64,000 nucleotides of DNA from Shouchella rhizosphaerae (GTDB lineage Bacteria; Bacillota; Bacilli; Bacillales; Bacillaceae_D): positions 1,134 to 65,133 of the forward strand of contig NZ_FRBS01000005.1 of NCBI RefSeq assembly GCF_900142675.1, written 5' to 3'. Positions within the stretch are counted from its first letter, which is position 1. The number at the start of each line of letters is the position of its first letter. The position numbers and the translations under genes are program-made. Shown here one piece after another: positions 56,731 to 63,786 of this stretch. The notes beneath the pieces are model-generated. The model was not told the origin of the DNA, did no database searches, and worked only from the letters and a program-made list of their open reading frames with translations.

Positions 56731-57351
56731 ATGCCGGATCGTATCAATCATCCATTACAACAGAGTCATGGTCACGGCGTTTTGACTGACGAGAACCTGA
56801 TGACAAAGGAAAAGTGGCAAGCAATTATAGACAATGATGCCTCGTACAATAATCAATTTTTCTATGCCGTAAAAACCACCAGGATCTTCTGTAAACCGTC
56901 ATGCAAATCCCGCGTTCCTAAAAAAGAAAATGTACGTATTTTTTCAAACGCAAAACAAGCGCTCCAAGCAAATTTCCGCCCTTGTAAACGTTGCAAGCCT
57001 ACGAATGAGAACTTGCCTGATCGTGAATGGGTAGCTCTTATAACGGAATACATCGATAAAAACTTCATTGAAAAGTTAACTCTAGAAACGTTAGCAGATA
57101 TTGCTCACGGGAGTCCCTATCATTTGCATCGAACGTTTAAAAAAATGAAAGGCATCACACCAGTCGAATATATCCAACAGGTTCGATTAAACGCTGCTAA
57201 AGAGTATTTGATTCACACAAATAAAGCGATTGCGGATATCGCCATAAGTGTAGGTATGCCTAACACGTCCTATTTTATTACTTTATTTAGAAAGAAAATA
57301 GGACATACACCAGCACAATTTCGTCAAATGAGTAAAATGGAGGAACGGTAA
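56731..57351 (+). CDS. adaA: Ada regulatory protein: methylphosphotriester-DNA methyltransferase and AraC-type activator
   Basis: AdaA takes methyl groups from DNA phosphotriesters onto a Cys and then activates the adaptive response genes. The 206-residue protein has the zinc Cys4 domain (FCKPSCKSRVP and RPCKRCKPTNE) in its first 90 residues and an AraC helix-turn-helix at about 105-200 (TLETLADIAHGSPYHLHRTF, FRKKIGHTPAQFR). It is very similar to Bacillus subtilis AdaA. AAGGAGAGG lies before the ATG at 56731. adaB follows after one base. Confidence 0.94.
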   Translation: MPDRINHPLQQSHGHGVLTDENLMTKEKWQAIIDNDASYNNQFFYAVKTTRIFCKPSCKSRVPKKENVRIFSNAKQALQANFRPCKRCKPTNENLPDREWVALITEYIDKNFIEKLTLETLADIAHGSPYHLHRTFKKMKGITPVEYIQQVRLNAAKEYLIHTNKAIADIAISVGMPNTSYFITLFRKKIGHTPAQFRQMSKMEER

Positions 57352-57352
57352 A

Positions 57353-57886
57353 ATGGAATCAAAGAACAAACCAATCCTTTATTGGTCTTTGCTAACGTTT
57401 AAGGATTTGAATTTTTATATTGCTTCCACATCTAAGGGACTTGCGTTTGTTGGCTCACCGAACAAACCATTCGAGGAATTGTCCGAATGGGCTAAGAAGC
57501 GCTTTAGCAGAAGTCCTTTGGTGGAAGCAGCTGAAAAGCTTGAGCCCTATGCGGTTGAAATCACCGAGTATTTAGAAGGAAAACGGAAAACCTTTACGGT
57601 TTCATTTGATTACGATGGAACAGCATTCCAGCTTGCAGTCTGGAACGCACTTTGTGCAATTCCGTACGGACAAACTAGGTCCTATTCCGACATTGCCAAT
57701 TCTATAAATAAACCAGCAGCCGTTCGAGCTGTAGGGGCGGCGATTGGAGCGAATCCAGTATTAATCACCGTACCATGTCATCGTGTAGTAGGAAAGAATG
57801 GATCATTAACTGGCTACCGTGGTGGATTAGAAATGAAGACACGGCTTTTGGATTTGGAAAGACAAGGCTTATCGAGCAATGAGTGA
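57353..57886 (+). CDS. adaB: O6-methylguanine-DNA methyltransferase
   Basis: AdaB repairs O6-methylguanine by suicidal transfer of the methyl group to a Cys. The 177-residue protein has the family active site VPCHRVVGKNGSLTGYRGG with the acceptor Cys, and the preceding PYGQTRSYSDIA and AVRAVGAAIGANP. It is co-transcribed with adaA (one-base gap) and controlled by it in relatives. The gene is intact, in contrast to the broken alkA across the locus. Confidence 0.94.
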   Translation: MESKNKPILYWSLLTFKDLNFYIASTSKGLAFVGSPNKPFEELSEWAKKRFSRSPLVEAAEKLEPYAVEITEYLEGKRKTFTVSFDYDGTAFQLAVWNALCAIPYGQTRSYSDIANSINKPAAVRAVGAAIGANPVLITVPCHRVVGKNGSLTGYRGGLEMKTRLLDLERQGLSSNE

Positions 57887-57915
57887 TTAGTGAAAGTAGG
57901 TTCCGTCACGGGGAT

Positions 57916-57935
57916 CCTAGTCCTACCGTAAATTG
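57916..57935 (+). repeat. Direct repeat copy right of the alkA-ada block
   Basis: CCTAGTCCTACCGTAAATTG, the partner of the 21-bp sequence at 55283-55303, 2.6 kb away and just past adaB. Confidence 0.6.
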
Positions 57936-57953
57936 GGTAGAGTGGAATAAAAC

Positions 57954-57983
57954 AAAAAATCCCCGCCGCTAATTTGCGGGAAT
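57954..57983 (-). terminator. Terminator of the LXG immunity gene string
   Basis: On the minus strand ATTCCCGC and GCGGGGAT form a stem followed by six T. It lies just past the last small gene. Confidence 0.85.
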
Positions 57984-57993
57984 GACTACATAA

Positions 57994-58242
57994 TCACTTG
58001 TTCGAATACTTGTTAATCCAATTCTTAATATCACCATCATCATACATGTATTCTCCAGGAGCCAATAGCGTATCTAGGCCTGAGACAACTGTTAAAAACT
58101 TGAAAACAGTTAGATCCGTTACAGGGTGATCGTCTGTCACCACATATTTGGAGGCCCAGTCAGCCACTTCTTCTTTTGTAAGTTTATTTTGTAGCACAAG
58201 CTCCAGTTTATCAATAATCTCTTGTTTAGCAGGTTCTCTCAT
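57994..58242 (-). CDS. 82-residue protein of unknown function, possible immunity protein
   Basis: A soluble acidic protein opening MREPAKQEIIDKLELVLQNK and containing EEVADWASKYVVTDDHPVTD. Helical with no membrane span and no Cys. AAAGGTGG lies eight bases before the ATG at 58242. It is the last gene on the minus strand after the LXG toxin and membrane proteins; small soluble proteins in such places are often immunity proteins for toxins whose genes are lost or elsewhere. I recognise no named family. Confidence 0.65.
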   Translation of the reverse strand: MREPAKQEIIDKLELVLQNKLTKEEVADWASKYVVTDDHPVTDLTVFKFLTVVSGLDTLLAPGEYMYDDGDIKNWINKYSNK

Positions 58243-58298
58243 TTTCTTTACCACCTTTCGATCGTGTATTTCCCCTTAGCGACTTGAGGGGAATCATT

Positions 58299-58628
58299 TT
58301 AGGTAAGTCCAAAAAGTAACCCTGTAGCCATTGAAAAAGAACCTATCATGATATACATGCCTTTAAACTCTTTTATTTTTTGGGTTAGAGATAAATGTTC
58401 GTTTACTACATAAATGTGTTGAAACTGAAATGCATTCAATTTTGGTGCGGCTATGTAGCAAACGAAGCAAGTGGCAAAAATAAAGACAATAATGGAAATT
58501 AGATCATATGACCAGCCATTCGATAAAAGTGTTACAGTATACACAATGATAAATAGGCCAATCATATACAGAGGCATAAACACAAATGCTAAAAGCTTGT
58601 TTTTTTTGTTTAATTTTCGATCTGCCAA
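58299..58628 (-). CDS. Small membrane protein, putative immunity protein 3
   Basis: A 109-residue protein with three hydrophobic helices. The N-terminal NKLLAFVFMPLYMIG corresponds to NKIQAFLLMPLYMM and NKFQAFVLMPGIIM in the two other small membrane proteins of this locus, and all three share a cytoplasmic-type FVCYIAAPK/FCWVYVPIS/ICWVCNPFF stretch and a late KIKEFK/KEKVKK helix. It starts at TTG with AAAGGAAG upstream, 15 bp after the stop of an orphan toxin tip. I infer immunity to that lost toxin. Confidence 0.7.
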   Translation of the reverse strand: MADRKLNKKNKLLAFVFMPLYMIGLFIIVYTVTLLSNGWSYDLISIIVFIFATCFVCYIAAPKLNAFQFQHIYVVNEHLSLTQKIKEFKGMYIMIGSFSMATGLLFGLT

Positions 58629-58643
58629 GTGCTAACACTTCCT

Positions 58644-58799
58644 TTATCGGTCATATAGCCAACCAAAAACCCCTGGGGAGGAACGGTTTTCGTACTCACT
58701 CATATGAGCCTTTCCGTTTGCATCAACTTCTATATACACTTTTGTATCCCATGTTTCCCCTTCATCAGTACTTATTCCACCAGCAGAAGGAAAAGGTAC
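58644..58799 (-). pseudogene. Orphan C-terminal tip of an LXG-type toxin
   Basis: A 51-codon open stretch without a start codon. It contains STDEGETWDTKVYIEVDANG, which aligns with DDEGKTWDTKVHIEVEPNG (residues 466-484) of the LXG toxin at 59710-61242; over 28 aligned positions I count 17 identities. The end diverges (SSPGVFGWLYDR). Upstream is a TAG in frame. This is what remains of a second toxin tip, placed directly before a putative immunity gene, as in polymorphic toxin loci that swap tips by recombination. Confidence 0.75.
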
Positions 58800-58854
58800 A
58801 TGTCTCTATATTAAAATAAAAGCTAATAGGTTTATAGTTGATGTTTCAAACAAA

Positions 58855-58897
58855 TTCCGTCTCGAATATAGATGAACCTCTTGGTTTCGAGACGGAA
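58855..58897 (-). terminator. Hairpin after putative immunity gene 2
   Basis: TTCCGTCTCGAA and TTCGAGACGGAA form a perfect 12-bp stem; on the minus strand TTTGTTTG follows. It lies between immunity gene 2 and the orphan toxin tip. Confidence 0.65.
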
Positions 58898-58901
58898 AAA
58901 T

Positions 58902-59216
58902 TTATCCGTGATGCATAATCAATGCACAAACTGCAATACCGATAGTGGTTACTGCATATCCTGCAAGTGTTGGTATATATTTCATTATTTTGTCTTTGAG
59001 GGGCATATCCGCATCCTCATAAAACATCTCCTTATATTCGTTTATTTCAAAGAAGGGATTACATACCCAACAAATAATCAAAGGGGCTGCAATTACTGGA
59101 ATCACCCCTTGATAATTTGTTTTCCCTAAAGTGAAAATAAAATAGAGCATCCACGCTACTAACATAATAATGCCAGGCATCAACACAAAAGCTTGAAATT
59201 TGTTACGTAAGTCCAT
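58902..59216 (-). CDS. Small membrane protein, putative immunity protein 2
   Basis: A 104-residue protein with three hydrophobic helices and related to the neighbours at 58299 and 59357 by the opening NKFQAFVLMP, the ICWVCNPFFEI stretch and the polar PLKDKIMKYI helix. The ribosome site before the ATG is weak. It is the second gene after the LXG toxin. A membrane immunity protein would protect against a toxin acting in or at the membrane. Confidence 0.72.
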   Translation of the reverse strand: MDLRNKFQAFVLMPGIIMLVAWMLYFIFTLGKTNYQGVIPVIAAPLIICWVCNPFFEINEYKEMFYEDADMPLKDKIMKYIPTLAGYAVTTIGIAVCALIMHHG

Positions 59217-59356
59217 CTATCTTTTCTCATGCTGTTCCATCTAATCACCTACTTGTTATCTTAAGGAACACCTCTCAAATTATGAAATAGATTGCTCTAA
59301 ATTCAATTCGAATTATACGTTATTTTACATTTTGAGATGAAAATTACGGTGTTTCA

Positions 59357-59695
59357 TTATTGTGTGAAGTGGTATAGGAAAGCGATCCCTGCAAAGAATG
59401 CAGCTACGATGCTATATTCTGCTATAGCGCGACTATTTTTTTTAACTTTTTCTTTGATAGACATGGATTTGTCCTGATAATAAAGAGTGTTAAAGTGAAA
59501 TTTGTTACTAATTGGAACGTATACCCAACAAAAACCAATAGTTAAAATCAAAATGGTTATGACTCCTTCTGCTTTTATAAAAGTTAAGGAAGTAACAAAA
59601 TACAATGATAATGAAACTGCCATCATATAAAGCGGCATTAACAGAAATGCCTGTATTTTATTCCAAAAAGTCATAGATGTAGTTGGTTCTTCCAT
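59357..59695 (-). CDS. Small membrane protein, putative immunity protein 1
   Basis: A 112-residue protein with three hydrophobic helices, the closest gene to the LXG toxin (15 bp gap; a GTG frame from 59713 overlaps the toxin stop). AGGTGAG precedes the ATG at 59695. NKIQAFLLMPLYMM, IGFCWVYVPIS and MSIKEKVKK match the two paralogs downstream. By position it should be the cognate immunity protein of the intact toxin. Confidence 0.75.
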   Translation of the reverse strand: MEEPTTSMTFWNKIQAFLLMPLYMMAVSLSLYFVTSLTFIKAEGVITILILTIGFCWVYVPISNKFHFNTLYYQDKSMSIKEKVKKNSRAIAEYSIVAAFFAGIAFLYHFTQ

Positions 59696-59709
59696 ATATC
59701 TCACCTGCC

Positions 59710-61242
59710 TCACTTATTATCTTTTGTAAAGTATTCAATTACTTTATCTACAATATTTTTTCGGTCTTCATAGTCGCCTATTCTAACTTCCCCATTAGGT
59801 TCGACTTCGATGTGCACTTTTGTATCCCACGTTTTACCTTCATCATCACTTAGCCAAACAATTATCTCCTGACTTCCTGTTTTGGGCATCGGCGTTCCAA
59901 TAATAGGCAAACTACCTATCACAAGGTTTTTACCATAATCTTTTCCGAAATCAACAATTGTTTTATCATTTTTTTCTTTTATCTCACCGGCGTCCTTATT
60001 ACTGTTATTTATTTTTTTAGAATCACCACGAGAGAAGGATTTACCTATTCTATAACCTATAATTCCACCAAAAAACGTTGTTAAGTGACTTATGATAACG
60101 TTAGACTTTGTTTGCGTGTATCCATTTGTATAATAGTGTACATCAGGATCGTTTCTAAATAAGATAAATTCTCCATTTTCAACCGTATAATGAAGTTCTT
60201 TACCTGACACGGTAGTAAACGTATGTACACGTACCCCAGCGTCTTTTAACGCTTCTATATCTACGTACTCCCCTTTTACTTCAACATGCCCGTCTCCCCA
60301 ATCGTTGATAATCTCGCCTTGCCCCATCTTGGCCACATCTTGAATTTCGTTCCCGTTCGCGTCGACAGTTGTACCTGCAATCTGATGATCTGGCGAGTAA
60401 TGATGAACCACATCGATATGGCCACCAGCCAAATAAAGTCGCTTAGCCGCATTTAAGATGAACGGATTGTTAAAATGAATAAATCCAAACGGATTTGGTG
60501 AAAGCAAGAAGTTCTGTGTATGTACCGCTTGGTCGTTAAAGTTCTGATATGGAGTCAATACATTATACGTGCCATTTAACATCGGATGCATCGCTTTTAT
60601 TTCTGGTGGCACATCTTGGGAAGCAATGTAGCCGGCAAGTGCCGTAATGCTAACACCTGATTCAATCGCCCCATTTAAGCCTGCAACAAACGAGCTAATT
60701 GGCGCCATCAACGAAATCAGTTGATCGACCGCTGCTGATTGCGCATGGTCGAAAGCATAGAGCTTTTCAACCGTATTCATTGCATGCTGCTTCGCTTCGT
60801 GTATCCCTTTTTGTACGGCGCTTGTGTCAATTTTAGGCAAAGACACAATATCCGAGACGCTATCAACAACACCATTAATTCTGTCTTGATGTTGTTGGAT
60901 TCTTCGCTGATTTTTTTCTAATTGAGGAATGACTTCTCCTTCAATAAAGCTTTCATCAATCACTGCATCGCTGCTCTCAAAGCTTAGCGCGTTCATCCGC
61001 ATTTTTGCCGTAGCTATTTTAACTTGTTGGCAGGCCATCGTCCAATAGGAAAGCAGCGGCACATGGTTATTGGCGTAAAAGTTTTTGAGCGCTTCTCCGC
61101 CTTGCCCTGTGAGATTGTCTCCCAAATTCACGACGCCTTGAATAGCAGAATGAATGTTGCTCAATGTCTCTGTGTACTGATTCATGTCCGAGTCGATCTT
61201 ATCGAGGGCAGAGAAAAAATCAGAGGCAACATACTTTTTCAT
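59710..61242 (-). CDS. LXG-domain polymorphic toxin, type VII secretion substrate
   Basis: A 510-residue protein. Residues 1 to about 205 are an LXG domain (LTGQGGEALKNFYANNHVPLL near 43-63, long helices after it), which directs export by the type VII secretion system. Residues about 215-370 form a linker or pretoxin region (GGHIDVVHHYSPDHQIAG, DWGDGHVEVKGEYVDI). About 385-405 is a Gly-rich hydrophobic segment, FFGGIIGYRIGKSF. The C-terminal 100 residues include LVIGSLPIIGTPMP and a short beta-rich DDEGKTWDTKV domain I do not recognise. AAAGGAG precedes the ATG. The toxic activity is unknown; membrane immunity proteins and the Gly-rich helix suggest a membrane target. Confidence 0.88.
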   Translation of the reverse strand: MKKYVASDFFSALDKIDSDMNQYTETLSNIHSAIQGVVNLGDNLTGQGGEALKNFYANNHVPLLSYWTMACQQVKIATAKMRMNALSFESSDAVIDESFIEGEVIPQLEKNQRRIQQHQDRINGVVDSVSDIVSLPKIDTSAVQKGIHEAKQHAMNTVEKLYAFDHAQSAAVDQLISLMAPISSFVAGLNGAIESGVSITALAGYIASQDVPPEIKAMHPMLNGTYNVLTPYQNFNDQAVHTQNFLLSPNPFGFIHFNNPFILNAAKRLYLAGGHIDVVHHYSPDHQIAGTTVDANGNEIQDVAKMGQGEIINDWGDGHVEVKGEYVDIEALKDAGVRVHTFTTVSGKELHYTVENGEFILFRNDPDVHYYTNGYTQTKSNVIISHLTTFFGGIIGYRIGKSFSRGDSKKINNSNKDAGEIKEKNDKTIVDFGKDYGKNLVIGSLPIIGTPMPKTGSQEIIVWLSDDEGKTWDTKVHIEVEPNGEVRIGDYEDRKNIVDKVIEYFTKDNK

Positions 61243-61259
61243 TAGCTATGCTCCTTTCT

Positions 61260-61523
61260 TCATTGATTGGCCAAAGCCCGGTCTATTTCCCCGTATATTT
61301 TAATTAGCTGTTGGCTCTCTTGTTTCGTTTTGTTTAACGTTTCCATATACGACTTGAGCTGCGCTTGATATGCTTTCTCCAAGTGGTTAAGTTGCTCAAG
61401 AACATCAAGTGATGATGTTGCCATTTCAATTGTTGCTTCTATTGAAGCTAAGCCAGTTGCAGCATTTGTGACATGTTGAAACACTTCTAATGCGTTACTT
61501 TCATTCACTTTGATTTCTGCCAT
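61260..61523 (-). CDS. YwqI-like (DUF5344) helical partner of the LXG toxin
   Basis: An 87-residue helical-hairpin protein that opens MAEIKVNESNALEVFQHV. It is like YwqI of Bacillus subtilis, found before LXG toxins. Such WXG100-like partners bind the LXG domain and help targeting to type VII secretion. AGGGTGATG precedes the ATG at 61523. It lies between the YwqH-like gene and the toxin, with gaps of 5 and 17 bp. Confidence 0.83.
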   Translation of the reverse strand: MAEIKVNESNALEVFQHVTNAATGLASIEATIEMATSSLDVLEQLNHLEKAYQAQLKSYMETLNKTKQESQQLIKIYGEIDRALANQ

Positions 61524-61528
61524 TTTCA

Positions 61529-61924
61529 TCACCCTGATTCATTTTGCAGACGCTTGAACATCGCTACTTGCGATTGTTTAACGTCAATAAGTGTGTGTGC
61601 GTGTTGAATATCACTTCGCAAAAGGTTGATTTTCCTTTCAATTGAGGAAATGATCTCTTCCAACTGGTCTTCAGAGGCTCGATAAGACGTTTCTAAACTA
61701 GAACGCTTGGTGTCATGGTCATTTGCTTCGTTTCCATGCCATACCCCAGCGGTTAAACCTGGTTCTTGTAACTGTGCCTTTTCGTGATGGAAAGAGACCT
61801 GTTGTTCCATAAGAGTGCTTTTCGCCTCTTGAAGACGCCTGATATCTTGCTGGATGGACGCAATTTCCCCACGAAGCGAACCAACTTCATTTCTCAACTG
61901 GGTAATGTTTGCTGAATAATCCAT
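61529..61924 (-). CDS. YwqH-like (DUF5082) coiled-coil partner of the LXG toxin
   Basis: A 131-residue, almost wholly helical protein with heptads in LRNEVGSLRGEIASIQQDIR and LEEIISSIERKINLLRSDI and a central TAGVWHGNEAND, where the W-x-G turn is typical of WXG100-related proteins. It matches YwqH/DUF5082, the first gene of the ywqHIJ toxin operon. GAAGGGG precedes the ATG. It should assemble with the LXG domain for export. Confidence 0.84.
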   Translation of the reverse strand: MDYSANITQLRNEVGSLRGEIASIQQDIRRLQEAKSTLMEQQVSFHHEKAQLQEPGLTAGVWHGNEANDHDTKRSSLETSYRASEDQLEEIISSIERKINLLRSDIQHAHTLIDVKQSQVAMFKRLQNESG

Positions 61925-62418
61925 TCGTATATACCCCTTCTTTTTCCATATATATCAAGCATAAAAGAATCCTTTTACATGTTCAACTATTTCAAGCCTA
62001 AAAAAACCAGGTAATTACAAGTGATAAAGTCGAAAGTGTGCTGCGACAAAAATAAGCCTCGGACTAAGACAGGCGAGGTCAATCGTAAACTTTAACAATG
62101 ACGGTTTCTCTTTGATCAAACGTTCCCCCAAACGCCTTTGAGACCAACAGCTTTGGCCGTTTGAATAACAGTAGGCAAATCTTAACTTAAAGTAAATAAA
62201 CGCCCAGACAAACTTACCCTTTTATTGGGAAATATACTATTAGTTACTAGGAATGACATTTACCTAACTGCCATTTTAAGGATTTTTCATGTTTTCATTC
62301 TTCAAAAATGGAAAATTCCCAACTGCAATAAACGAATTTTCCCAATGTCAAACCCGCTATTGCTAGCACTTTTTTATGTTATAGTGCTAGTACACCGGAT
62401 ATCGTGGAGGTGACCAGC
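61925..62418. other. Divergent control region between LXG locus and AimR-like gene
   Basis: No complete gene. On the minus strand about 62180-62079 reads like the end of a coding sequence (FDQRETVIVKVYD then TGA), with a possible frameshift before it and a weak CCTCG/CGAGG terminator after it, so a gene remnant is possible. The right end holds the AimR-like promoter region with an inverted repeat at 62363-62390. Confidence 0.45.
62363..62390. promoter_or_regulatory. Inverted repeat over the -10 region of the AimR-like gene
   Basis: CTAGCACT and AGTGCTAG are perfect 8-bp arms 12 bp apart; TATAGT at 62380-62385, a likely -10 box, overlaps the right arm. It ends 28 bp before the start codon. 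It is a candidate operator for the receptor protein or for a repressor. Confidence 0.5.
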
Positions 62419-63534
62419 TTGGCTTGGATCAGTGAAGAAAACAAGGCGTTACTGGCAAAAGAAGGCATGAAACGTGGACAAACGCTTACATACGATTCGG
62501 TTGTACAATTGACCAAAAAGTATCCTTCGCTAGAGTTTGAGGATATATTGACGATCGTGAAGTATGTGGATGAAGATCATTTCAAACCTCTCATGATTTC
62601 ATATTGTAAAGACGCTAAGAAGCTCCAAGAGGTTTATTCTTCATTTGAATTTGCTTTTGTTTATAAAGATTTAGCACTTATTGATTATCTTATCAATCGT
62701 CACCAAAACGATGTATTATTGACTCATTGCTGTAAAGTTTATAGTTTAGGAAAGCGTTTATTAGAGAATAACATATCGGCTGAGAATCTTTTAATTAGTA
62801 CCCAATCTTTGTTGGCTACGAACGAACATGATGCTACTTATATAAAATTAAAGCTTTTAGAATTCACAGCCTTTTTAAGGATGAAACAATTACAAACTGC
62901 ATTTTATTTACTACAAAAACTTGAAATTACGATTAGTCAATTGGACAATCGATACTTAAAAACTGTCTTCGCTGCTCGTTTTTCTTGTAACTTAGCTCTA
63001 GGCTACTTGAATACTCATGCTGACTTTGAGAAGGCAGAACTTTATGCTTTAAGCACTGTTGTTAATCCAACTTCAGAAAACATCCTCTTAGGAGCTGCTT
63101 ATAGGATTTTAGGACAAATTTATCTATATCAAAAAAACAAATTCGATCAATCCTATGAGCATTTTCAGTTAGCAATATCTATTTATGAGGAAATTAATGC
63201 CCACGACCAAATAGATAGTATTTTATATCAAGATATTGTATTTTTGCATAATCTTCATAATAAGTATATTGATTTAAATGAAAAAGTTGATTTAGAGGAA
63301 CAAGCACACCAACATATAGTAAGAGGCAATAGAAAAAGAGCATTAGAATTGTTAAATTTACAGGAAAGTAAGTACGGTGCTTCAAAATATAGCTTTTTTT
63401 ATCGTGCTAAAGCTACAAATAACATTTCTTTCTATATGAACGCTTTAAAGATTGCAGCAAAGGAAGGAGAGATTCCTGTCTGTTATTGGATGTTTGAAGA
63501 ATTCGACAAATTGATATTAACAACGCTCAACTAA
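62419..63534 (+). CDS. AimR-like TPR peptide-pheromone receptor
   Basis: A 371-residue helical protein. Features that match, from memory, phage SPbeta AimR in order are EFEDILTIVKYV plus LMISYCKD in the N-terminal part, KVYSLGKRL, the TPR pairs through ILLGAAYRILGQIYLYQKNKFD and AHFQLAISIYEE-like repeats (YEHFQLAISIYEE), and DLEEQAHQHI at about 291-300 (DLQEQAH in SPbeta AimR). AimR proteins bind DNA as dimers until a short peptide blocks them. The TTG at 62419 has GGAGGTGA five bases upstream. A pro-peptide gene follows 15 bp after the stop. Other RRNPP families such as Rap are less alike. Confidence 0.8.
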   Translation: MAWISEENKALLAKEGMKRGQTLTYDSVVQLTKKYPSLEFEDILTIVKYVDEDHFKPLMISYCKDAKKLQEVYSSFEFAFVYKDLALIDYLINRHQNDVLLTHCCKVYSLGKRLLENNISAENLLISTQSLLATNEHDATYIKLKLLEFTAFLRMKQLQTAFYLLQKLEITISQLDNRYLKTVFAARFSCNLALGYLNTHADFEKAELYALSTVVNPTSENILLGAAYRILGQIYLYQKNKFDQSYEHFQLAISIYEEINAHDQIDSILYQDIVFLHNLHNKYIDLNEKVDLEEQAHQHIVRGNRKRALELLNLQESKYGASKYSFFYRAKATNNISFYMNALKIAAKEGEIPVCYWMFEEFDKLILTTLN

Positions 63535-63549
63535 AAGGAGGCTTAAAAA

Positions 63550-63672
63550 ATGATAAGACAACTATCAGTAGCCTTATTAGTAGCCTTTGTTTTAAGTTCT
63601 TCTCCCTTATATCCTACTACTATGGATAGTCACCAGCCCTTAGGAGGGGTTGGCGGGGCCGACAGCTTTTAA
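63550..63672 (+). CDS. AimP-like 40-residue signal pro-peptide
   Basis: A small gene directly after the AimR-like receptor with AAGGAGG eight bases before the ATG. The peptide begins MIRQLSVALLVAFVLSSS, a Sec signal peptide with a basic N-region and hydrophobic core, then about 20 residues ending LGGVGGADSF. Size, order and architecture are those of Phr and AimP precursors, whose C-terminal part is released outside as a 5-6 residue pheromone and re-imported by Opp. Known phage AimP peptides often end in Gly-Ala; here GGVGGA is followed by DSF, so the mature form is uncertain. Confidence 0.72.
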   Translation: MIRQLSVALLVAFVLSSSPLYPTTMDSHQPLGGVGGADSF

Positions 63673-63706
63673 ACGAGGTTGGGACTTAGCTAGCAAAAAT
63701 AATTAC

Positions 63707-63755
63707 AAAAAGGTTCTAATCATCCTTTTTAGATGATCGGAACCTTTTTGGTTTT
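63707..63755 (+). terminator. Terminator after the AimP-like gene
   Basis: AAAAAGGTTC and GAACCTTTTT arms with inner ATCATC/GATGAT pairs form a long stem (two mismatches), followed by a T-rich tail. It closes the receptor-peptide unit 35 bp after the stop. Confidence 0.8.
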
Positions 63756-63786
63756 CTATATCTCTTGTCCCAATACTAAGCCTATT

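Noticed and set aside
57994-63672. Accessory end of the window as a prophage, suggested by the AimR-like gene
   Set aside because: No phage structural, lysis or integrase gene is present in the window. The possibility remains for sequence to the right of the window.
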